From contig JAAFHD010000248.1 in NCBI GenBank assembly GCA_013298245.1, positions 1 through 5,820 on the forward strand: a DNA stretch of 5,820 nucleotides, given 5' to 3'. Positions within the stretch are counted from its first letter, which is position 1, and each line of letters opens with the position of its first letter. The DNA comes from Alphaproteobacteria bacterium. Its GTDB lineage: Bacteria > Pseudomonadota > Alphaproteobacteria > Acetobacterales > Acetobacteraceae. This document shows, in pieces, positions 1 to 5,820 of the stretch. The translations under genes were made by a program, and so were the position numbers. The notes below the pieces were generated by a model that was not told where the DNA came from, did not search any database, and saw only the letters and a program-made list of their open reading frames with translations.

Positions 1-2135
1 TCCACCTCGATATCCGGCAGGTCCTCCGCGCGCGGCAGCGTGTAGTCCAAGAACGACGCCGAGAGCAGCTGGCCCGAGGCGGGGTCATAGGCGGTGCGCT
101 CCATGATCGCCTGGCCCACGCCCTGTGCCACGCCACCATGCACCTGGCCGCGCACGATCAGCGGGTTCAGCGCATGGCCCACATCGTCCACGACGATGTA
201 GCGCGGGATGGCGATGAGGCCGGTCTCGGGGTCCACTTCCACCTCGGCGATGTGGCAGCCATTGGGGAAGGTGTGCGCGGGGATTTGCGCGACCTCCGCC
301 GCATCCAGCAGCGTGGCCGATTCACCAGCCGCCGCGCGCTTCTTCTGCAGCAGCGCGAGGTCCAGGATGCCGATGCCGCGGTCAGTGCCGGTCACGGCGA
401 AACGACCCTTCTCGAACTCGATATCGACGACCGCGGCTTCCAGGATTTCGCCCGCCGCCTGCTTGCCCTTTTCGATCACCGTGGTGGTGGTCGCCAGGAT
501 CGCGGTGCCTTCCGAATAGAGACTGCGCGCCCCGCCCGTGCCGCCGCCGGTCGGCACCTGGTCGGTGTCGCCCTGCATGACGCGGATTCTCTCGATGGGG
601 ATGCCGAGCTCATGGCTGGTCAGCATCGCGTATGCGGTTTCGTGGCCCTGGCCGGTGGATTGCGTGCCGACCCAGACTTCGGCGAAACCATCATCAGTGA
701 AGCGCACTTCGGCGCGTTCATCGGGCGAGCCACCGGTGGCTTCCAGGTAATACGCCAGCCCAATGCCGCGCTTCTTGCCACGCGCCGCCGACGCTGCCGC
801 ACGCCCGGCAAACCCGGCCCAATCCGCCTTGGCCAAGGCCGCATCCAGCACCTGGTTGAAGTCGCCGCTGTCGTACCGCTGGCCCATCGCGGTGGTGTAG
901 GGCATCGCGCCCATGCCCACGATGTTGCGCCGGCGCAGATCGATGCGGTCGATGCCCATTTCCTTCGCCGCGGTGTCGATCAGGCGCTCCACCAGATAGT
1001 TCGACTCCGGCCGCCCCGCGCCGCGATAGGCATCGACGCAGACAGTGTTGGTCAGCACGCCCAGCACATGCGCGTGGATCGCCTGGAAGCCATAGATGCT
1101 GGCCAGCACCTTGGTGCCGGCGCCGGTCGGAATGAAGGGCGCGAAGGTCGAGAGATACGCACCCATATTCGCGTGGTTGCGCGTGCGCAGTGCCAGGAAT
1201 TTTCCTTGGGCGTCCAGCGCCAATTCGCCCAGCGTGATGTTGTCCCGCCCATGCGTGTCCGACAGGAAGGCCTCGGTGCGTTCCGAGGTCCATTTCACCG
1301 GGCGGCCCACAGCGCGCGCGGCAAAGGCACACAGCGCGTATTCGGCATAGAGATACAGCTTCATGCCGAAGCCACCGCCGACATCGGGCGTGACCACGCG
1401 CACCTGCTCGGGCTTCACTTTCAGCACCGCATTGGCCAGCAGGTTCTTCACCAACCAGCTGCCCTGGGTGCCGGCATGCAGCGTGAATTTCTGCTGGGCC
1501 GCGTCGTATTCGGCGGCGCAGGCGCGGCCTTCCATGCTGGCGACCACGACGCGGTTGTTCACCACCGTCAGCCGCGTCACATGCGCGGCCTTGCCGAACA
1601 ATTCGTCGGTCTTCGCCTTGTCGCCCGCTTCCCAATCGAAGCAGATATTGTTGGGCACGCTGGGCCACACCAAAGGCGCGCCGGCCTCATGCGCAACGGC
1701 AAGGTCGGTCACGCTCGGCAGCACGTCGTAATCCACCATCACCGCCTCGCCCGCATCGCGCGCGGCCTGCGGCGTTTCGGCGACGATGAAGGCCACCGGG
1801 TCACCCACATGGCGCACCGTATCCGTCGCCAACGGCAGGCGCGGCGTCTCCGCGCGCGGAGAACCATCGCGGTTCTTCAGCGGGATCACGCAGGGCACTT
1901 CGCCCACACCCGCGGCGGCCAAATCCGCACCCGTGATCACCGCCAGCACACCCGGCATCGCCCGCGCCGCCGCCACATCCAGCGCCGCGATCTTCGCATG
2001 CGCATGCGGGCTGCGCAGCACATAGCCATGCGCCTGGCCCGCGACGTTCAAATCATCGGTGTAGCGCCCGCCACCGACCAGCAAGCGCGGGTCCTCGACA
2101 CGGCGGATGGATTGGCTGAGCCCGAACTTGGCCAT
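1..2135 (-). CDS. Xanthine dehydrogenase family molybdopterin-binding (large) subunit, CoxL-like form II; 3' end cut by window edge
   Basis: Large catalytic subunit of a cytoplasmic molybdenum hydroxylase, the class that hydroxylates aldehydes or N-heterocycles at a Mo-pterin centre and passes electrons to 2Fe-2S and FAD subunits. The frame is open from ATG 2135 to the edge (711 codons seen). It begins MAKFGLSQSIRRVEDPRLL, typical of the family, with no signal peptide. The a/b hammerhead domain spans about residues 15-130 and the first Mo-cofactor domain about 150-390, with DVGGGFGMK at 251-259 and the active-site loop AYRGAGRPE at 369-377. The second cofactor domain follows, with TGQGHE around Q496 and GGTGGARS at about 531-538. 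Relatives run to roughly 770-790 residues, so some 60-80 are missing, including the GEAG segment with the catalytic Glu. The loop lacks the Cys of true CO dehydrogenase (AYxCSFR), so the substrate is probably not CO. A GAGGGAG site 7 nt upstream fixes the start. It lies 61 bp after the ThDP gene and is probably co-transcribed with it. Family assignment is secure; substrate is unknown. Confidence 0.93.
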   Translation of the reverse strand, partial: MAKFGLSQSIRRVEDPRLLVGGGRYTDDLNVAGQAHGYVLRSPHAHAKIAALDVAAARAMPGVLAVITGADLAAAGVGEVPCVIPLKNRDGSPRAETPRLPLATDTVRHVGDPVAFIVAETPQAARDAGEAVMVDYDVLPSVTDLAVAHEAGAPLVWPSVPNNICFDWEAGDKAKTDELFGKAAHVTRLTVVNNRVVVASMEGRACAAEYDAAQQKFTLHAGTQGSWLVKNLLANAVLKVKPEQVRVVTPDVGGGFGMKLYLYAEYALCAFAARAVGRPVKWTSERTEAFLSDTHGRDNITLGELALDAQGKFLALRTRNHANMGAYLSTFAPFIPTGAGTKVLASIYGFQAIHAHVLGVLTNTVCVDAYRGAGRPESNYLVERLIDTAAKEMGIDRIDLRRRNIVGMGAMPYTTAMGQRYDSGDFNQVLDAALAKADWAGFAGRAAASAARGKKRGIGLAYYLEATGGSPDERAEVRFTDDGFAEVWVGTQSTGQGHETAYAMLTSHELGIPIERIRVMQGDTDQVPTGGGTGGARSLYSEGTAILATTTTVIEKGKQAAGEILEAAVVDIEFEKGRFAVTGTDRGIGILDLALLQKKRAAAGESATLLDAAEVAQIPAHTFPNGCHIAEVEVDPETGLIAIPRYIVVDDVGHALNPLIVRGQVHGGVAQGVGQAIMERTAYDPASGQLLSASFLDYTLPRAEDLPDIEV

Positions 2136-2142
2136 GGCTGTG

Positions 2143-2149
2143 CTCCCTC
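2143..2149 (-). promoter_or_regulatory. Ribosome binding site of the Mo-hydroxylase large subunit
   Basis: On the minus strand GAGGGAG lies 7 nt before ATG 2135. It supports that start, and the protein beginning there matches the usual N-terminus of the family. It lies inside the 61-bp gap after the ThDP gene, where I see no convincing promoter or terminator. Confidence 0.7.
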
Positions 2150-2196
2150 TTTGGACGCGCAGCATGATCGACATCCGCGCGCCAGGAAAGAGCGGA

Positions 2197-3876
2197 TCAG
2201 CGCTTCGCCTGCGCCCGCAAATCCGCAATGGTGGCGCGGTTGGTCACCTGTTCGGGATTCTGCCGGATTTCGATGATCGCCGGCTTCTTCGACGCGATCG
2301 CGCGCTTCACCGCCGGCACCAATTCCTCGGTCCGGTTCACGGTTTCCCCATGCCCGCCAAAGGCCTGGATGAAGGCCGCGAAATCCGGATTGGTCAGCGC
2401 CGTGCCCGACACACGTTCCGGATAGGTGCGTTCCTGATACATCCGGATCGTGCCGTACATCCCGTTGTTGAACACCAGCACGATCGGCCGCGCGCCATGG
2501 TGGAAGGCGGTGGCGATTTCCTGGCCCGTCATCAGCGCGCCACCATCGCCCACGAAGCAAACCACCGTGCGGTCGGGTTCGGTAATCGCCGCACCAATCG
2601 CGGCTGGAATGCCATAGCCCATCGCGCCACAGGTCGGCCCCAGGAAATCCTGGCCTTCCTTCACATGCATGAAGCGCGTCGGCCAGGTGGCGAAATTGCC
2701 GGCATCGGTGGTGTAGATGGTGTCATCCGGCAGCGCCTTTTCCAGCGCCTGCAAGGCCACCGCCAGGTTCAGCGGCCCCTCATAGTCCTGCGCCACCGCC
2801 TGCTTCAGCCGCGAAGCGCGCACCGCCTTCGCCCAGGCGCCCCAGCCAGGCTTGCGCACCTTCATCGCCTTCACCGCATTCGCGAACGCGTTCAAATCCG
2901 CGGTGATGCCAAGTGCGGGGCGATACACCCGCCCAATTTCCGCCTGGTCCGGATAGACCTGGATCAGCGGCGTGCTGCCTGCCATGTCCAGCAGCGTATA
3001 GCCCTGGCTGACCGGCTCCCCCATGCGCGTGCCGATCGCCAGGATCAGGTCGGCCTCCTTCGCATGCGCCACCAGCGCCGCATCCGCGCCCACGCCCAGA
3101 TCGCCCGCGAACAGGTCATGATCACCCGGGAACAACCCCTGCCGCCGGAACGACACCGCGGTCGGCAGCTTGTTGCCCTCGATGAACTTGCGAATGGATT
3201 TGCGCCCGGACTCGCTCCAGCCCGCGCCACCGCCCAGCACCACCAGCGGCTTCTTGGCACCCGCCAGCATTTCCATCATCGCATCCAGCGCGGCCGGCGC
3301 GGGGTAGGGCGGTGTGACATGCGCGGGCCCGATATCCGGCACGGCCGCGAAGCGCTTCTGCATTTCCTCGCTGATCGCGACCACCACCGGGCCAGGCCGC
3401 CCACTGCGCGCGACATCGAAGGCATGCGCCATCAATTCAGGGATGCGATGCTCGTCATCGATCTGCGTCACCCACTTGGCCAGCGGGCTGAACATCCGGC
3501 GGTAATCGACTTCCTGAAAGGATTCGCGGTCGGTTTCCTCACGCGGAATCTGCCCCACGATCAGCACCAGCGGCGTGCTGTCCTGCATGGCGATATGCAC
3601 GCCGATGCTGGCATGGCACGCGCCAGGGCCCCGCGTGACGATCGCCACACCCACACGCCCGGTCAGCTTGGCGTGTGCTTCCGCCATGTTCACTGCACCC
3701 GCTTCGAAGCGGCAGGTCACCAACTCCACCTTGTTGCGGTTGGCATAGAGGCCATCGAGCAAATCCAGATAGGATTCGCCCGGCACGGCAAACACATGGC
3801 TGGTGCCCTGCGCGATGATGGCATCGGCCAGCAGCCGCCCGCCCATGCGTGGTTCGATGTGTTTTGCGCGCGCCAT
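2197..3876 (-). CDS. Thiamine-diphosphate-dependent enzyme, acetolactate synthase-like
   Basis: Complete 559-residue cytoplasmic ThDP enzyme of the acetolactate synthase / pyruvate oxidase / 2-oxo acid decarboxylase superfamily, of usual length. The N-terminal pyrimidine-binding domain (about 10-175) has the activating Glu58 in RFEAGAVNMAEA and an AHAS-like SFQEVD at 119-124. The central domain is about 195-330. The C-terminal diphosphate-binding domain (about 370-545) carries the cofactor motif from G443-D444-G445 to N470-N471, where D444 and N471 should hold Mg2+. The family normally decarboxylates a 2-oxo acid and transfers the product or releases it as an aldehyde. It is probably not biosynthetic AHAS: the segment after NNGMYG reads TIRMYQ, with Tyr480 where AHAS has its specificity Trp, and no small regulatory subunit gene is adjacent. 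The residue before Glu58 is Phe, not the common His. ATG 3876 is chosen because AGGGGGA lies 5 nt upstream; Met11 is a weaker alternative. It follows the RND gene by 66 bp and precedes the Mo-hydroxylase gene by 61 bp. Family is certain; reaction is not assigned. Confidence 0.93.
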   Translation of the reverse strand: MARAKHIEPRMGGRLLADAIIAQGTSHVFAVPGESYLDLLDGLYANRNKVELVTCRFEAGAVNMAEAHAKLTGRVGVAIVTRGPGACHASIGVHIAMQDSTPLVLIVGQIPREETDRESFQEVDYRRMFSPLAKWVTQIDDEHRIPELMAHAFDVARSGRPGPVVVAISEEMQKRFAAVPDIGPAHVTPPYPAPAALDAMMEMLAGAKKPLVVLGGGAGWSESGRKSIRKFIEGNKLPTAVSFRRQGLFPGDHDLFAGDLGVGADAALVAHAKEADLILAIGTRMGEPVSQGYTLLDMAGSTPLIQVYPDQAEIGRVYRPALGITADLNAFANAVKAMKVRKPGWGAWAKAVRASRLKQAVAQDYEGPLNLAVALQALEKALPDDTIYTTDAGNFATWPTRFMHVKEGQDFLGPTCGAMGYGIPAAIGAAITEPDRTVVCFVGDGGALMTGQEIATAFHHGARPIVLVFNNGMYGTIRMYQERTYPERVSGTALTNPDFAAFIQAFGGHGETVNRTEELVPAVKRAIASKKPAIIEIRQNPEQVTNRATIADLRAQAKR

Positions 3877-3881
3877 GGCCG

Positions 3882-3888
3882 TCCCCCT
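3882..3888 (-). promoter_or_regulatory. Ribosome binding site of the ThDP enzyme
   Basis: On the minus strand AGGGGGA lies 5 nt before ATG 3876. It favours this start over the in-frame Met11 codon, which would remove the first ten residues but leave the ThDP domains intact. Confidence 0.7.
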
Positions 3889-3922
3889 GAATGCTCAGGC
3901 CATGTGTAGAGCAGTTCCTCGC

Positions 3923-3942
3923 CGGGCGGAATTCGCCGCCCG
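3923..3942 (-). terminator. Stem-loop directly after the RND permease stop codon; possible weak terminator
   Basis: Read on the minus strand, CGGGCGG is followed by the 6-nt loop CGAATT and the exact complement CCGCCCG. This gives a 7-bp GC-only stem that begins at the base after the TAA stop (3945-3943). The next bases are GCGAGGAACTGC, with no U-tract, so it is not a canonical intrinsic terminator. It could protect the 3' end of the RND transcript, reduce read-through into the ThDP gene, or mean nothing in a GC-rich gap. The stem itself is directly visible; the function is inferred. Confidence 0.4.
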
Positions 3943-5820
3943 TTATTCGGCCGGGCGCACCGCCCCTTCGGCCTTCGCATGCGGCGTGCGCGCATCCAGA
4001 TCCGCAAGCTTCGCCGCGATCGCGCCGATCGGCTTGGTGAAGGGGGCCAGCAGCAGATACAGCGCCGGAATCGCGTAGAGTGTCACGAAGGTGGACAGCG
4101 TCACGCCACCCACGATCACCCAGCCCAGCGCCTCGCGGCTTTCCGCACCCGCGCCGGTCGCAAAGGCCAGCGGCACCGCACCCAGCACGGTTGCGATCGA
4201 CGTCATCAGGATGGGGCGCAGACGCGCCACCGACGCCTCCAGCACCGCGTCATAGATGGACATGCCGCGGTCGCGCAGCTGGTTGGCGAATTCCACCACC
4301 AGAATGCCGTTCTTCGCCATCAGCCCGATCAGCAACACCATCCCGATCTGGCTGAAGATGTTGAGCGACAGGCCCACCCACCACAGCCCCAGCAAGCCGC
4401 CCGTGACGGCCAAGGGCGTCGAGAACAGGATGATCAGCGGGTGGATGAAGCTCTCGAACTGCGCCGCCAGCACCAGGTACACAATCAGCAGCGCGAACAG
4501 GAAGGTGATGTAGAGCGCGGACGAGCTTTCCTTGAAATCCAGCGATTGCCCGCGATAGCTGATGCGTGCCTCCGACGGCAGCAGTTGCGCCGCAGCGCCA
4601 TCCAGGAAGTCCAGCGCCTCGCCAATGGAAAAGCCAGGTGCGAGCGACGCGGTGATGGTGATCGCGCGCACGCGGTCGGCGCGGAACAGCGTCTGCGGCC
4701 GCGCGCGTTCCTGCAGGCGGATCACCGATGAAATCGGCACCAACTGCTGTGACGCCGTGCGGACAAAGATGTTTTCCAGATCGTAGGGCGTGATGCGCCG
4801 CCCCGCCTCCGCCTGCGCCAGGATGCGGTATTCCTGCCCGCCAACCACATAGGTGCCCACCTCACGCGACCCCAGCATGGTCTCGATGGTGCGCCCCAAG
4901 GCCTGGATGGAAATGCCCAGATCCGCTGCGCGGCGCCGGTCGATATCCACGCGGATTTCCGGCTGCGTTTCGCGGAAATTGCTGTCCACGTTCAGCAGGT
5001 TCGGGTTGCTGCGCGCGCGCTCCAGGATCAGGTCGCGCCACGCCACCAGCGTGTCGTAATCCGGCCCACCAATCACGAACTGGATCGGCGGCTGGAAGCC
5101 ACCGCCACCGGTGTTGAAGGTGGGCGGCAGCAACGCGAACGCCCGCACGCCGGGGATCTGCTGCATCTGCGGCATCACCTCGCGCTGGATGGCCTGCGCC
5201 TTGCGCTCGCGCTCATGCCATGGCGCCAGACGGATGAAGACATTGCCCACATTGGCCTGCGGCGGCCGCTGGAAACCACCCAGTGTGGCGAAGACCGAAG
5301 CCGCCTCGCCATTCTCCACGTAACGCTGCACCTGGCGTTCGATGCGCTCCACGTGTTCGCGCATATAGCCGAAGCTTGCCCCTTCCGGCCCCGTGGTCGG
5401 GATGATCACCACGCCGCGGTCTTCCACCGGCGTGAATTCCTTCGGCAGCAGGTTGAACAAAATCACCGACAGCGCCGACAGCCCGAAGGAAAACGCCAGC
5501 GTGATGATCGGCGCTTTCATCGCGCCATTCAGCGTGAAGCGGAACACGTTGTTCATGCCGACGAAGAAGGGCTCCGTCCAACGCACCAGCCGCGTGTGGC
5601 TGTCCTCCGCGCGCAGCAGGCGCGAGCACATCATCGGCGTCAGCGTCAGCGCGACAACGCCCGAAAACAGCACCGACGCCGCCAGCGCCAAGCCGAATTC
5701 GGTGAACATTCGCCCCGTCGATCCACCCAGGAAGGACAGCGGCACAAACACCGACACCAGCACCAGCGTCGTCGCGATCACCGCAAACGCAATCTCGCGC
5801 GTGCCCCGCACCGCGGCCAG
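3943..5820 (-). CDS. RND efflux transporter permease subunit (HAE-1/AcrB-like), C-terminal part; 5' end cut by window edge
   Basis: Inner-membrane proton-driven pump that, with a periplasmic adaptor and an outer-membrane channel, exports drugs, solvents or similar compounds. The frame is open from the edge to TAA 3943. The 625 visible residues match roughly AcrB 430 to the end, so about 400 N-terminal residues are missing, including TM1-4 and the TM4 Asp pair. Residues are counted from the edge. TM5-TM6 lie at about 10-65 (VFVPLSFLGGSTGR, LTLTPMMCSRLL). TM7 lies at about 104-124, followed by FTPVEDRGV. The second periplasmic porter/docking half is about 130-425. TM8-12 lie at about 434-592. 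Lys503 in GLMAKNGILVVEFA corresponds to AcrB Lys940, which pairs with the TM4 aspartates. The GTG at 5811 is an internal Val codon, not a start: the frame continues to the edge as Leu-Ala-Ala and the homologous region is mid-protein. Adaptor and channel genes are not in the window. The exported substrate cannot be told from sequence. Confidence 0.95.
   Translation of the reverse strand: MAAVRGTREIAFAVIATTLVLVSVFVPLSFLGGSTGRMFTEFGLALAASVLFSGVVALTLTPMMCSRLLRAEDSHTRLVRWTEPFFVGMNNVFRFTLNGAMKAPIITLAFSFGLSALSVILFNLLPKEFTPVEDRGVVIIPTTGPEGASFGYMREHVERIERQVQRYVENGEAASVFATLGGFQRPPQANVGNVFIRLAPWHERERKAQAIQREVMPQMQQIPGVRAFALLPPTFNTGGGGFQPPIQFVIGGPDYDTLVAWRDLILERARSNPNLLNVDSNFRETQPEIRVDIDRRRAADLGISIQALGRTIETMLGSREVGTYVVGGQEYRILAQAEAGRRITPYDLENIFVRTASQQLVPISSVIRLQERARPQTLFRADRVRAITITASLAPGFSIGEALDFLDGAAAQLLPSEARISYRGQSLDFKESSSALYITFLFALLIVYLVLAAQFESFIHPLIILFSTPLAVTGGLLGLWWVGLSLNIFSQIGMVLLIGLMAKNGILVVEFANQLRDRGMSIYDAVLEASVARLRPILMTSIATVLGAVPLAFATGAGAESREALGWVIVGGVTLSTFVTLYAIPALYLLLAPFTKPIGAIAAKLADLDARTPHAKAEGAVRPAE

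Noticed and set aside
718..1668. Minus-strand 316-codon open frame overlapping the Mo subunit in another frame
   Set aside because: It is a shifted frame of the same strand with Arg/Gly/Ala-rich sequence. The correct frame is continuous, so this is neither a frameshift nor a separate gene.
1996..2010. GCATGCGCATGC-like palindromic repeat
   Set aside because: It lies inside the Mo-subunit coding region and simply encodes a His-Ala-His-Ala stretch (HAHA) common at this place in the family.
2173..2197. Inverted repeat ATCCGC / GCGGAT with a 13-nt loop near the end of the ThDP gene
   Set aside because: It has only 6 bp with a long loop and no U-tract, and it touches the stop codon. This is expected by chance in GC-rich sequence.
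138..2276. Plus-strand open frame of 712 codons opposite the Mo-hydroxylase gene
   Set aside because: The product is low-complexity, rich in Arg, His and Gln, with no recognisable domain. The minus strand of the same bases encodes a textbook molybdopterin-binding subunit. The frame stays open because of GC-rich third positions.
2107..3909. Plus-strand open frame of 600 codons opposite the ThDP gene
   Set aside because: Same Arg/His-rich antisense pattern. The opposite strand carries a complete ThDP enzyme with all motifs and a Shine-Dalgarno sequence.
3979..4731. Plus-strand open frame of 250 codons opposite the RND gene
   Set aside because: Its Gln/Arg/His-rich translation is an antisense shadow of the RND membrane segments, which are clearly coding.
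5809..5811. GTG at 5811 as the start of the RND protein
   Set aside because: The frame stays open to the window edge (Leu-Ala-Ala before it), and the sequence there matches the middle of RND permeases just before TM5.

Overview
The window is GC-rich and fully packed, with three genes all read from the minus strand. Transcription therefore runs from the right edge (5820) to the left edge (1). The order is the C-terminal 60% of an RND efflux permease (5820 to 3943), then a complete ThDP-dependent enzyme of the acetolactate-synthase superfamily (3876 to 2197), then the large molybdopterin subunit of a xanthine dehydrogenase / CoxL-type molybdenum hydroxylase (2135 to beyond the left edge). Strong G/C third-position bias and the character of the proteins suggest an alphaproteobacterium, possibly Acetobacteraceae (Roseomonas-like). 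That placement is inference from general familiarity, not from a marker gene.

Right part: the visible RND permease piece holds the second half of a drug/solvent-type (HAE-1) pump, including the TM10 Lys of the proton relay. Its N-terminus, and presumably its membrane-fusion partner, lie outside the window. A perfect 7-bp stem with a 6-nt loop sits directly after its TAA stop, but no U-tract follows. It may cap the RND transcript or only weaken read-through.

Middle and left: the ThDP enzyme and the molybdenum-hydroxylase subunit are separated by 61 bp. Each has a good Shine-Dalgarno sequence, and they are likely co-transcribed. The ThDP protein has the cofactor-binding motif and the catalytic Glu, but differs from true acetolactate synthase at the substrate-specificity Trp (Tyr here). 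The Mo subunit carries the AYRGAGR loop of 'form II' CoxL-like proteins rather than the Cys-containing AYxCSFR loop of genuine CO dehydrogenase. One reading is a small oxidative route in which a 2-oxo acid is decarboxylated to an aldehyde that the Mo enzyme then oxidises. This is a hypothesis, and the substrates cannot be read from the sequence.

No RNA genes, mobile elements, CRISPR arrays or long repeats were seen. The only non-coding stretches are the two short intergenic gaps (2136-2196 and 3877-3942). Long plus-strand open frames across the left two genes are antisense shadows. I see no clearly novel system here. The most interesting points are the unassigned substrate of the ThDP/Mo-hydroxylase pair and the unusual position of the large-subunit gene.
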